A stretch of DNA of 36,423 nt from Planctomycetota bacterium (GTDB lineage: Bacteria > Planctomycetota > UBA8108 > JACQVS01). Below are positions 23,245 to 31,270 of this stretch, one piece after another. The stretch lies in assembly GCA_028280485.1 (NCBI GenBank), contig JANQLS010000089.1:1-36423 (forward strand), in the 5' to 3' direction. The translations under genes were made by a program, and so were the position numbers. The notes under the pieces were generated by a model that did not search any database, was not told the origin of the DNA, and saw only the letters and a program-made list of their open reading frames with translations. Each line of letters opens with the position of its first letter. Position 1 is the first letter of the stretch.

Positions 23245-25092
23245 ATGGACCTGGCCTGGCAAAACATAGAATGGATTGCGGACATATCTCTTCAAGGGAG
23301 AGTTGCGTTTATTCTCATCGTGGCCCTCGTTCTGTTCGCGACTCGCTGGGTTCGATTCGATGGTGTGGCTCTCATCGTCTTAACTCTCCTCATCGGTTTG
23401 CAAGTTCTCGAGCCTCAGGAAGCCCTGCTCGGTTTTGCCGATAAATCGATCATCGTGCTGGCGAGCCTCTTCGTCATCACCCGAGGGCTTCAAAAATCAG
23501 GCTTTGCCGATACGACGGCCGTTCAGCTTCAAAAAGTTGCGGGGGGAAGTGAGTTTAGGATCTTTCTGGTTCTCTTACTCTTAGTGGGCTTGATGTCGGC
23601 GATCATCAACAACACCGCGGTCGTTGCGATGGCGATTCCCATGGTCGTTCGTTGTTACGACCGCCTCGGCAAGAATCCCAATAGCATGTACTTGCCATTG
23701 GCGTACGTCTCTTTGATCGGGGGAACGATGACCCTGATCGGTACCAGTACCAACATCGCCGTGAACGGTGAGTTAGAAAAGATCGCGATCTCATTACAAG
23801 AACAGGGGCACGCATTAGCAAGTGAGATCAAGAGTATCGGCATGTTTGAAATGGCTCCGATGGGAGCTATTTTCACCGTGGTGGGAATCTGCGCTCTATT
23901 AGTGATGAGTAAATTCTTAATGAAGAGTAGCAACCGGGAAAGCCTCTTCAATAAGTACAACGTTAAAGAGTTTATCTCCGAGATTTTGGTCAAACCTGAC
24001 TCCCAAATTTTAGGGCGGCCGATTCAAGACCTGCACTTCGGGGCCAATTACGACATCACGATTATCGGGGTTGTTCGAAATGATAAGACCATTTTTTCGC
24101 CCCCTCCCACTCTGACCATCCGCAAGGACGACGTGATGATGATTCAGGGGGGAGTCGAGAATATTATCAATGTGAGAAAAGAGCAAAAGCTCGAGCTTCT
24201 CAACGAGATTAAGGTTGAAGAGAAAACCTTGAGATCGATCGACCTGATCATGGCTGAGGTGGTATTGCTACCGAACTCCAGCTTCATCGGTCAGTCGATC
24301 CGGGGACTCGATCTAAGAGATGGTTATGGCGTAACCATTCTGGCTCACTCCCGCGGTGGAATGAAACATCTCACCAATCTCGCAGACCTCCCCTTGGATA
24401 TGGGGGATACCCTACTGATTCAGGGGCATCCTTCCGGGATTGAAAGATTGCGTCGCCACACCAATTTGTTGGTTCTGGAGACGATCGACCGTCCGTTGAC
24501 GAACCATAAGCTTCCCTTGGCCGTAGGGATTCTTTCGGCCATGGTTTTAGCTAATTCTGTTCTGGGGACGTCCTTGGTCCTCAATTGCTTGATGGCCGTT
24601 TTGGCTATGTTGGCGACCCGATGTATCACTCTTCGAGATGCCTACGATTCGGTCGACTGGAGGCTCCTCGTCTTGATTGGGGGCCTTCTGCCTCTGGGAG
24701 CTGCTTTTGAGAAAAGTCAGCTCATCGACCCCTTGCTGATCTTTCTCACAGAATCGGGTTACGGGGAATTGGTGGTCTTCTCGCTCCTTTTCCTGGTGAC
24801 GTTTGTTTTGACTCAGATCATATCTAATATTGCGGCGGCGGTCTTGATGACCCCGATCGCCGTCGATTTAGCTATAAAATCGGGCCTCCACCATCGCCCT
24901 TTCGTTATGGCCGTAGCTTTTGCCGCTTCATTTGCCTTCCTCTCTCCGATCGGTCACCAGGTTCTCACGCTGGTCATGGGGCCAGGTAACTACCGTTTAA
25001 AAGACTATTTAGTCATGGGTGGGATCCTCGCTGTGATCCTCTTTTTCGTGGGAATCTTTCTCATTCCGGTGCTGTTCCCCTTCCAACCCTGA
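23245..25092 (+). CDS. SLC13/DASS-type anion permease with two RCK_C (TrkA-C) domains
   Basis: 615-residue polytopic inner-membrane protein. Two transmembrane halves (about 10-235 and 415-612) flank a cytoplasmic insert with two TrkA-C/RCK_C domains (about 255-310 and 335-395: HFGANYDITIIGVVRNDKTIFSPPPTLTIRKDDVMMIQGG and GLDLRDGYGVTILAHSRGGMKHLTN...MGDTLLIQGHP). This is the layout of the bacterial SAC1/YfbS-like group. Signature repeats are INNTAVVAMAIPMV in the first half and ISNIAAAVLMTPIAVDLA in the second, with TLIGTSTNIAVNG matching the SNT-type substrate/sodium site. Sulfate, dicarboxylate or another anion are all possible. It lies just before the sulfur-carrier operon, so sulfate is attractive, but specificity cannot be read from the sequence. 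Confidence 0.88.
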   Translation: MDLAWQNIEWIADISLQGRVAFILIVALVLFATRWVRFDGVALIVLTLLIGLQVLEPQEALLGFADKSIIVLASLFVITRGLQKSGFADTTAVQLQKVAGGSEFRIFLVLLLLVGLMSAIINNTAVVAMAIPMVVRCYDRLGKNPNSMYLPLAYVSLIGGTMTLIGTSTNIAVNGELEKIAISLQEQGHALASEIKSIGMFEMAPMGAIFTVVGICALLVMSKFLMKSSNRESLFNKYNVKEFISEILVKPDSQILGRPIQDLHFGANYDITIIGVVRNDKTIFSPPPTLTIRKDDVMMIQGGVENIINVRKEQKLELLNEIKVEEKTLRSIDLIMAEVVLLPNSSFIGQSIRGLDLRDGYGVTILAHSRGGMKHLTNLADLPLDMGDTLLIQGHPSGIERLRRHTNLLVLETIDRPLTNHKLPLAVGILSAMVLANSVLGTSLVLNCLMAVLAMLATRCITLRDAYDSVDWRLLVLIGGLLPLGAAFEKSQLIDPLLIFLTESGYGELVVFSLLFLVTFVLTQIISNIAAAVLMTPIAVDLAIKSGLHHRPFVMAVAFAASFAFLSPIGHQVLTLVMGPGNYRLKDYLVMGGILAVILFFVGIFLIPVLFPFQP

Positions 25093-25123
25093 CGAAATCC
25101 GAAAATCCTATCCCCCTGACCCG

Positions 25124-25152
25124 TTGAAGACGGGGCGCCTTAAAGGTATAAA
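25124..25152 (+). promoter_or_regulatory. candidate sigma-70 promoter of the sulfur-carrier operon
   Basis: TTGAAG (25124-25129), 17-nt spacer, TATAAA (25147-25152). It lies about 110 bp before the carrier gene and partly overlaps a CCCGT-TGAAG-ACGGG hairpin downstream of the permease. Confidence 0.45.
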
Positions 25153-25261
25153 TGGGAATGGTGCCTACAGGTTACTAAGCACATTTTATTCACCTCCAAT
25201 TGGTTTCTGTCGGATCAATAGATGGATCAGCAGAAGCTATTTACCACATTAGGAGTTATTC

Positions 25262-25540
25262 ATGGCTATCAGTGTTCGCATTCCAACGCCTCTCCGCAAG
25301 CTCACTGACGGGAAGGCTGAAGTGGATGCGGCCGGCTCAACGATCCAAGAACTGTTTGACAATTTAGAAAGTCAACACGCTGGGATCAAAGAGAAGGTCT
25401 TCGACGATGAAGGCGAGATTCGCCGTTTCATCATTGTTTCTCTCAATGGAGAAGATGTTCGTTATATCGATGGTGCAGCGACTTCAGTAAGCGATGGAGA
25501 TGAAATCACCATCGTGCCCGCCATCGCGGGGGGAGTGTAA
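25262..25540 (+). CDS. CysO/MoaD-like sulfur-carrier protein
   Basis: 92-residue beta-grasp protein that carries sulfur as a C-terminal thiocarboxylate. It has the MoaD/ThiS fold pattern: ISVRIPTPLRKLTDGKAEVDAAGSTIQELFDNLE, VSLNGEDVRY, and the C-terminal block GDEITIVPAIAGGV. The di-glycine (90-91) is followed by one extra Val, so the mature GG end must be exposed by removal of one residue, or the protein differs from standard carriers. The gene is followed after 3 bp by the MoeB-like activating enzyme and then a cysteine synthase, so CysO is a better match than MoaD or ThiS. AGGAG lies 6 nt before the ATG. Confidence 0.9.
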   Translation: MAISVRIPTPLRKLTDGKAEVDAAGSTIQELFDNLESQHAGIKEKVFDDEGEIRRFIIVSLNGEDVRYIDGAATSVSDGDEITIVPAIAGGV

Positions 25541-25543
25541 GTT

Positions 25544-26701
25544 ATGGCTGTCAGCAAGGATCAATGGCTGAAGCAACTGAGAAGCGATATTCCTGAGGTC
25601 AGTCCTGAGGATGTGCGCTCTGAGTTGGATGCTAAAAAAGATGTCTTGATCGTCGATGTACGAGAAGGCGATGAGTATCGCCAAGGACATCTCCCTGGTG
25701 CCGTTCATCTGCCACGTGGTTTTCTTGAGCTTCAAGCTGAGAGCAAGCTCACTGATTCGACTAAAGATATCATCGCTTACTGTGCGGGTGGGGTTCGCTC
25801 CCTTTTCGCGGTCGATACCCTCAAGAAGATGGGTTACGGCAAAGTGCGATCGATGGCAGGGGGATTCACTCGATGGAAGCAGAACGGTCACCCCTTCGAC
25901 GTCCCTGAAGTTCTCGATGATGACGATCGTGAACGCTACGCTCGTCACTTGACGATCGATGAGGTCGGTGAAGCGGGTCAGGTGAAGTTAAAGAAAGCCA
26001 AAGTTCTTTGTATCGGAGCGGGTGGACTCGGTTCACCTGCGGCTTATTACCTTGCTGCTGCTGGAATCGGTACATTAGGATTGGTCGATTACGATGTCGT
26101 CGATAAAACCAATCTTCAGCGTCAAATTCTTCATACCGATGATCGGGTGGGGGAATTGAAGACCGAGTCCGCGAAGAAAACTCTTTTAGGGCTCAATCCC
26201 AAAATCGATGTGAAGCTCTACAATGAGCGAATCACCAGCCAAAACATCGACGAGATTGTCTCGGGTTACGATATCATCGTCGATGGTTGCGATAACTTCC
26301 CCACGCGCTATCTCGTTAACGATGCTTGCGTCAAGCACGGTATTCCCAACGTACATGGAAGTATCTATCGCTTTGAGGGTCAGGTGACTGTCTTTTGGCC
26401 TCCAAAAGGCCCCTGTTATCGTTGCTTGTTCCCTGAGCCTCCTCCACCTGAGATGGCTCCTTCTTGTGCTGAAGCCGGTGTTTTGGGAGTACTCCCTGGA
26501 GTGATCGGAGTCTTGGAAGCTATCGAAGTTATCAAAATCATCCTGGGTAAGGGGGATCTCCTTGTCGGGAGGCTGTTGACTTACGATGCATTAGAAGCCA
26601 AGTTTCGCGAGTTGAAATTGCGTCGGAACCCTGATTGTAAGTACTGTGGTAGCGATGATTTCCCCGGATACATCGATTACGAACAGTTCTGTGCGATTTA
26701 A
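25544..26701 (+). CDS. moeB: rhodanese-MoeB/ThiF sulfur-carrier activating enzyme
   Basis: 385 residues. It adenylates the C-terminal glycine of the upstream carrier and supplies sulfur. An N-terminal rhodanese domain (about 20-118) has the active loop CAGGVRS with Cys80. The ThiF/MoeB domain (about 130-375) has the nucleotide loop GAGGLGS (158-164), NLQRQILH, and DGCDNFPTRYLVND. Zinc cysteines are C291/C294 and C365/C368, and C308 in PSCAEAGV aligns with the MoeB Cys187 region. The domain order is reversed relative to MoeZ/MOCS3, where rhodanese is C-terminal. Having both domains in one chain lets one enzyme both activate and sulfurate the carrier. It is translated 3 bp after the carrier gene and 86 bp before cysM. 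Confidence 0.93.
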   Translation: MAVSKDQWLKQLRSDIPEVSPEDVRSELDAKKDVLIVDVREGDEYRQGHLPGAVHLPRGFLELQAESKLTDSTKDIIAYCAGGVRSLFAVDTLKKMGYGKVRSMAGGFTRWKQNGHPFDVPEVLDDDDRERYARHLTIDEVGEAGQVKLKKAKVLCIGAGGLGSPAAYYLAAAGIGTLGLVDYDVVDKTNLQRQILHTDDRVGELKTESAKKTLLGLNPKIDVKLYNERITSQNIDEIVSGYDIIVDGCDNFPTRYLVNDACVKHGIPNVHGSIYRFEGQVTVFWPPKGPCYRCLFPEPPPPEMAPSCAEAGVLGVLPGVIGVLEAIEVIKIILGKGDLLVGRLLTYDALEAKFRELKLRRNPDCKYCGSDDFPGYIDYEQFCAI

Positions 26702-26787
26702 TCCGATAGTTCGACCTATGCTCTCTATCGTGTTCTCGTGATTCTCACTTCCAATTCCAGCTCATTCTGACACCCACATTAAGTGCT

Positions 26788-27735
26788 ATGGCCGATCCCA
26801 AGTTTCTTCCCAAAGAATACCTTCCGTTCCTTGAACGAAGCCCCAGTTTGGGCTTGATCGGTCAGACTCCGATGGTGCGATTAGACCTGCCTGAATTGGC
26901 AGATCGCCCTGAGCTGGAAGTGTACGCAAAGATTGAATATTTCAATCCGGGCGGTTCGATCAAGGACCGCCCGGTTTTTTGGATGCTTTGCCAAGCTATT
27001 CTTGATGGTGTGCTCACCTCTGAAAAAACGATCATCGATTCCAGTAGTGGAAACGCAGGGATTGCTTACGCCATGATCGGAGCGGCCTTGGGACACAAGG
27101 TTGAATTAGTTGTTCCGGGGAATGCTTCTGAAGAGCGCAAGAAGCGAATACTGGCTCACGGAGCTAAGTTAACTTTCACCGATCCGATCGACGGCTACGA
27201 TGAAGCCTTGAGAACGGCGCATCGTCTCGTCGATGAAAATCCGGATGCCTATTTCTTTTCCGATCAGTATGCCAACGACCAAAACTGGCGAGCGCATTAC
27301 TACACCACAGGAAGAGAGATCCTCGAGCAAACTCAGAATCGAGTCACTCACTTTGTTGCCGGAGTGGGGACGGGGGGGACGATTACCGGATCGGGTCGCC
27401 GTTTAAAAGAAGACAAGCCCGATGTGGATGTCACCCTCATCATTCCCGATGCCTTTCCCGGAATCGAAGGCTTGAAGCCTCTAGAAGATCCGGAAGATAT
27501 CATTCCAGATATCTACGATGAAACGGTCGTCGACCGTAAGGTTCCGGTCTCCATCGATCTCGCTTATACCCAATGTCAGTTCCTCGCCACGAAGGGGCTC
27601 TTCGTCGGTCAGTCCTCAGGTGCCTACCTCCACGGCGTTAGAGAAGTCATCAAAGATCTCGATAAGGGAGTCGTGGTGACCGTCTTCAGCGACTTGGGAG
27701 AGCGATATTTTAGTACCGGTCTTTGGGGCCGTTGA
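26788..27735 (+). CDS. cysM: cysteine synthase, CysM/CysK family (likely thiocarboxylate-dependent)
   Basis: 315-residue fold-type II PLP enzyme. The PLP lysine is K59 in NPGGSIKDRP; the substrate loop is SSSGNAGIAYA (85-95, where CysK usually has TSGNTGI); the phosphate loop is GVGTGGTITGSG; and FVGQSSGAYLHG closes the PLP pyridine site. Placed after a CysO-like carrier and a MoeB-like enzyme, it matches the mycobacterial CysO-MoeZ-CysM route, in which CysM uses protein thiocarboxylate (with O-phosphoserine in Mycobacterium) instead of free sulfide. Substrate choice is inference. The Mec+-type peptidase that releases cysteine is not in the window. Its ATG has only a weak ribosome binding site, so coupling to upstream translation may matter. 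Confidence 0.93.
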   Translation: MADPKFLPKEYLPFLERSPSLGLIGQTPMVRLDLPELADRPELEVYAKIEYFNPGGSIKDRPVFWMLCQAILDGVLTSEKTIIDSSSGNAGIAYAMIGAALGHKVELVVPGNASEERKKRILAHGAKLTFTDPIDGYDEALRTAHRLVDENPDAYFFSDQYANDQNWRAHYYTTGREILEQTQNRVTHFVAGVGTGGTITGSGRRLKEDKPDVDVTLIIPDAFPGIEGLKPLEDPEDIIPDIYDETVVDRKVPVSIDLAYTQCQFLATKGLFVGQSSGAYLHGVREVIKDLDKGVVVTVFSDLGERYFSTGLWGR

Positions 27736-27961
27736 TTTTTTTAATACCCCGCCCTCCCGCAGTTTTCTTTGTGCCAAAATTTGTGAATTTCTCCGTCTGG
27801 GGCTCTGCAATCGAGTTGGGGTCCTTGTAAGGTGCTTTTATTTAATGACTTAGGGTTTTCCTGTTGGCCGGGGCTAAATAAGTTTGAATTTCTCTACATT
27901 GGTAAGTCTTTTTAATTTATTAGCTTAAGTAAACTGAAGAAGTTCAAAGTTTTGGTAATGT
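27736..27961. other. intergenic region after cysM
   Basis: AT-rich and without coding frames. A run of seven T (27737-27743) follows cysM without a stem, so no typical terminator is visible. The rest contains no repeat that I recognise; a promoter and structured leader begin at 27962. Confidence 0.5.
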
Positions 27962-27989
27962 TTGCGACTTTTTTTTACCGGTTTATGAT
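27962..27989 (+). promoter_or_regulatory. candidate promoter of the E1 leader
   Basis: TTGCGA (27962-27967), 16-nt spacer, TATGAT (27984-27989). The -10 matches 5 of 6 and the -35 4 of 6. It precedes the structured region that runs up to the E1 start. Confidence 0.33.
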
Positions 27990-27996
27990 GTTTTTA

Positions 27997-28387
27997 GATA
28001 CTGTTATGTGAGACGCAATCAAGTCGCTTAGAGGACTCGCTAAAATAAGCGGCTATTAAAGTTGCGTAAAAAAGGTGTACGTCTCGAGCCTCGTTCGCTC
28101 TGACAAATAAAAGAGCGAAAAAGAAGATCCAAAAGAAGACAACGAGAGCAAGAGAACAGCCTGGGTGGCTCAAGCAGAGATGCTCGTACCCTAAGTGAAG
28201 AGAATTAATACTTGGGCTGAGAGGAAATGACGTTAGAATCGTCAAAATTTCCTTTCCTCGTTCTCAGCACGAGCAGTGCCTCCTTAGTCTTATCTTCGGG
28301 GTCCGCATCGACTGAGAGCCCAAAACCAATAAGGTCCCTTTCATCCCTGAAAGAGTTCCCGGACCCAGTTATAGGCAGAGAGAAACT
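27997..28387 (+). ncRNA. structured leader or non-coding RNA upstream of the E1 gene
   Basis: About 390 nt with many complementary segments and no accepted coding frame. ACGCAA (28013-28018) pairs with TTGCGT (28062-28067) around GTCGCTT/AAGCGGC (28023-28029/28047-28053), alternative to GAGACG/CGTCTC (28010-28015/28081-28086). ACGAG/CTCGT brackets an AGCC-TGGGT-GGCT hairpin near 28142-28188. A nested arm joins GCTGAG/CTCAGC (28216-28221/28263-28268), GGAAA/TTTCC and TGACG/CGTCA. GGGTCCG/CGGACCC (28299-28305/28364-28370) ends 17 nt before the TTG start. The mutually exclusive pairs near the 5' end and a stem close to the start codon fit a regulatory leader; no known riboswitch class was recognised. 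Confidence 0.33.
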
Positions 28388-30706
28388 TTGAAACCATTTT
28401 CTGAGTTCCGACCTTCCGATCCTCCTCCAGCCATCCGTCCATCGGCTGGTGGTGAGGTCTTTAAGAGTTTCGGTTCAGGCCGCACATCTCCCATTTACAT
28501 GGGCGGTGAAGAAGCGGCTTCTTCACCTCATCTCTCCTCTCCAGCAAGCTTCCTGCAAAAAGCACAGGTGGCTCAGCTGCTTCGTTGGATGTTGATGTCG
28601 AGAGAGCTCGATCACGCAGAGCTGCGCCTTCTCCGTCAGCATAAAGTTTATTTTTCGATTTCTGCTGCCGGTCACGAAGCCATCCAGGTGGCGACTGCCA
28701 GCCTATTAAGGCCAGGCGTCGATTGGTTTTTCCCTTACTACCGAGACCGAGCCTTGTGCTTGGCGTTGGGAGTTACGCCTGAAGATATGTTGCTTCAAGC
28801 GATGGGGAAAGTCGGAGATCCCAGCTCGAGTGGACGGCAGATGCCCGCTCACTGGGGAAATGAAAAATTAAATATCGTCAGTCAGTCGAGTCCTACTGGT
28901 ACGCAGTTCTTGCATGCCGTCGGAGCCGCTGAAGTTAAGAAGATCGCTCGGAGCCTCCCTCCAGGAGACGATCGTCCTGCTTTCAAGCCTGACGAACTGG
29001 TCTACGTCTCCAGTGGAGAAGGAAGCACCAGTGAAGGGGAGTTCTTCGAAGCCCTCAATCACGCGATATTAAAAGAACTACCTGTTCTATTCGTGATTCA
29101 AGACAACGGGTGGGCTATTTCAACCCGAGTCGAAGAGCAGACCCCCGGAGGAAGTATTTCAGCTTACCTCAATAATGTGCCGGGTTTAGAAGTCATCGAA
29201 ACCAATGGTTTAGACGTCTTCGAGTGCTACAACGATATCAGCCGTGCGATCGAGAAACTTCGATCAGGTGCGGCTTCTGGCCCTGTTTTGGTTCATGCTC
29301 ACGTGGTTCGCCTCTTGTCGCACTCCAATTCAGATGATCAGAGAAATTACCGAAGCGAGAAAGAAATCAAAGAGGCGTGGAAAAAAGATCCTATCTCTTT
29401 GTTCAAGGATCGCCTCGTTCGTGAAGAGTGGTTGACTCAGGCTGAGATTTCTCAGGTAGAGCAAGAAGTTCGTGAGGCGGTTCAATCGGCGATCGAGCGA
29501 GTTGAAGATTCAGCCGAGCCGATCACCACCGTGGAAGCTGTCACTAAAAACCTCTTCAACGAAGACACGAACGATCCTTCAGAATACTTTGATGTCGAGA
29601 CTTCGCCCAATGTTGATACCTCGGCCGCGGGTGAGCCGAAAACCTTGATTCAGTCGATCCAGCAGACCCTCGTCGATGAGATGGCGCGGGATTCACGCAT
29701 CGTCGTCTTCGGTGAAGATGTGGCTGACTATACTGATCGCGATCTCACTGGAGATACCGATCCCGAAACAGCTGCCAAGGCACTGGACGCTGATCCGAAG
29801 CCGATGATCGGAAAAGGCGGCGTCTTCAAGGCTACTCACGAGCTTCAGGGTAAGTTCGGTAAAGATCGAGTTTTCAACACTCCTATCGCTGAAGCTGCCA
29901 TCGTGGGACGAGCAGTAGGTATGGCTTTGCGAGGTCTTCGTCCGGTCGTCGAGATTCAATTCTTCGATTATATCTGGCCGGCCATGATGCAGATTAAAAA
30001 TGAATTGGCGATCATGCGCTGGAGATCGGATGGCCGATTCCAAGCTCCGGTTGTCATCCGAGTTCCAATCGGGGGGTATCTCAAAGGTGGATCGATCTAC
30101 CACAGCCAAACGGGAGAGTCGATCTTCTGTCACTGCCCCGGCTTGAGAGTGGTCTTTCCTTCGAACGGTCAAGATGCCGCCGGGCTGTTGCGAACTGCGA
30201 TCCGTTCCGGGGATCCTGTGCTGTTTTTGGAGCACAAGCATCTCTACCGTCAACCTTATACTCGAACTCCGTATCCTGGAGAGGGCCATCGCGTTCCCTT
30301 CGGGTCAGCTCGTATCGCTCGTGAAGGAACAGATCTGACGATCGTGACTTACGGCGCCTTGGTCCAACGAAGCTTAGAGGCTTGCGAGACCCTACAAAAG
30401 GAACATAACCTCAATGTTGAGGTGATCGACCTACGCTCCCTCAAGCCCTTCGACTTTAAGACGATCGAGCAGTCTGTCAGGAAGACGAGTCGCGTTATCG
30501 TTGCCTCCGAAGAATGTGCCGATTTCGGTGTCGCTGCTGAGATCGCCGCTAAGATTTCGGATGAACTCTTCCTGAAACTCGACGCGCCGGTGAGACGTAT
30601 CGGAGCGTTAGATACTCCAGTTCCTTACAATCCCGGTCAAGAAGAGGTCACCTTGCCTCAGATCGACGACTTGATTAAGAACGTTTTGGAGTTGTCGAAG
30701 TTTTAA
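28388..30706 (+). CDS. 2-oxoacid dehydrogenase E1 with fused alpha and beta subunits
   Basis: 772 residues combining both chains of the thiamine-diphosphate E1 heterotetramer (branched-chain 2-oxoacid or pyruvate dehydrogenase). The alpha part (about 60-400) carries SAAGHEAIQVA, WFFPYYRDRA, and the TPP/Mg motif GEGSTSEGEF ... IQDNGWAI (210-244). After an acidic linker (about 395-425) the beta part runs from IQSIQQTLVDEMARDSRIVVFGEDV to the end, with GVFKATHELQGKFGKDRVFNTPIAEAAIVGRAVGMA, the phosphate-loop QTGESIFCHCPGLRVVFPSN and the C-terminal transketolase fold (EVIDLRSLKPFD). An insert of about 25 residues follows the FGEDV motif (DRDLTGDTDPETAAKALDADPKPMI). TTG 28388 is the start that includes the full N-terminus; ATG 28499 is an alternative. 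No E2 or E3 gene is adjacent. Confidence 0.92.
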   Translation: MKPFSEFRPSDPPPAIRPSAGGEVFKSFGSGRTSPIYMGGEEAASSPHLSSPASFLQKAQVAQLLRWMLMSRELDHAELRLLRQHKVYFSISAAGHEAIQVATASLLRPGVDWFFPYYRDRALCLALGVTPEDMLLQAMGKVGDPSSSGRQMPAHWGNEKLNIVSQSSPTGTQFLHAVGAAEVKKIARSLPPGDDRPAFKPDELVYVSSGEGSTSEGEFFEALNHAILKELPVLFVIQDNGWAISTRVEEQTPGGSISAYLNNVPGLEVIETNGLDVFECYNDISRAIEKLRSGAASGPVLVHAHVVRLLSHSNSDDQRNYRSEKEIKEAWKKDPISLFKDRLVREEWLTQAEISQVEQEVREAVQSAIERVEDSAEPITTVEAVTKNLFNEDTNDPSEYFDVETSPNVDTSAAGEPKTLIQSIQQTLVDEMARDSRIVVFGEDVADYTDRDLTGDTDPETAAKALDADPKPMIGKGGVFKATHELQGKFGKDRVFNTPIAEAAIVGRAVGMALRGLRPVVEIQFFDYIWPAMMQIKNELAIMRWRSDGRFQAPVVIRVPIGGYLKGGSIYHSQTGESIFCHCPGLRVVFPSNGQDAAGLLRTAIRSGDPVLFLEHKHLYRQPYTRTPYPGEGHRVPFGSARIAREGTDLTIVTYGALVQRSLEACETLQKEHNLNVEVIDLRSLKPFDFKTIEQSVRKTSRVIVASEECADFGVAAEIAAKISDELFLKLDAPVRRIGALDTPVPYNPGQEEVTLPQIDDLIKNVLELSKF

Positions 30707-30732
30707 TCGGCTTTAAAAATTAATATTTCCAG

Positions 30733-30765
30733 AGAGCTCACCTCGAAGAGGTGGGCTCTTTTTTT
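30733..30765 (+). terminator. rho-independent terminator of the E1 gene
   Basis: 12-bp stem AGAGCTCACCTC (30733-30744) / GAGGTGGGCTCT (30748-30759, one G-U), GAA loop, then seven T. Confidence 0.9.
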
Positions 30766-30806
30766 ATGGGCAGGAGACGATGTTCTCTAAAGTCACCAAC
30801 CCAGGA

Positions 30807-30830
30807 AGCCCGAAGCTTTAGCGAGGGATA
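30807..30830. repeat. AGCCCGAAGCTTTAGCGAGG repeat, single copy
   Basis: A 24-bp unit, itself an imperfect palindrome, identical over 21 bp to the unit at 30954-30975 and inversely to the arms within the element at 33439-33712. Confidence 0.75.
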
Positions 30831-30929
30831 ACTTGAATTTTAAAATAATTTTTAAACCTGGCATTCCAACACTAAATTTGTTTGAGCCTGTACCTTAAAA
30901 ATCTAATACCGCTTGGGTTCGTCGGGAAT

Positions 30930-30975
30930 CCGCACTCGGAGAGTGCGGACTACGCCCGAAGCTTTAGCGAGGGAT
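30930..30975. repeat. composite repeat: hairpin plus CCCGAAGC unit
   Basis: A perfect hairpin CGCACTC-GGA-GAGTGCG (30931-30937/30941-30947) is followed by GACTACG and then the GCCCGAAGCTTTAGCGAGGG unit. A degraded second copy of the same composite lies at 31221-31270. Confidence 0.7.
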
Positions 30976-31060
30976 AGCCAGAAGTCGAAACCGGTTTTGA
31001 TCTTAGTCGGATTATTTGGAATTCTTGTAAGCTGGTTCTGTAAAAATCAAAGCAACAATA

Positions 31061-31204
31061 TTAACTAACCCGGAGCGTGAGCGACGGGACATTGCTAAAG
31101 TATTTCGTGAGAGGAAACTCATTGCTTGAGCTATCCATGGGAACATGTCAAAAGGGAGTTCAGGACGATGACGAATCCCGTCGCTCATGCTCCGGGCTAG
31201 TTAA
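31061..31204. repeat. palindromic element with 29-bp arms (CCCGGAGC type)
   Basis: Arms 31061-31089 and 31176-31204 match at 27 of 29 positions, opening TTAACTA(A/G)CCCGGAGC and ending GCGACGGGA. The 86-bp interior is non-coding. It has the same outer boundary (TTAACTAGCCC) as the element at 7071-7148. Confidence 0.8.
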
Positions 31205-31220
31205 TTGATTTTTAAAGCAG

Positions 31221-31270
31221 GTCCATGCACCGGAAAGTGTGGACTACGTCCGAAGCTCAAGCGAGGGATC
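31221..31270. repeat. degraded copy of the composite repeat
   Basis: An imperfect GTCCATGCAC...GTGTGGAC hairpin followed by TACG and CCGAAGCTCAAGCGAGGGAT, matching the composite at 30930-30975 with several substitutions. Confidence 0.6.

Noticed and set aside
27994..28245. 83-codon minus-strand frame with a hydrophobic core
   Set aside because: It is the complement of the structured E1 leader; no ribosome binding site, and the stems explain the sequence better.
30807..31270. CRISPR array
   Set aside because: Repeats are irregularly spaced, in different forms and palindromic, with no unique spacers of constant length and no cas genes.
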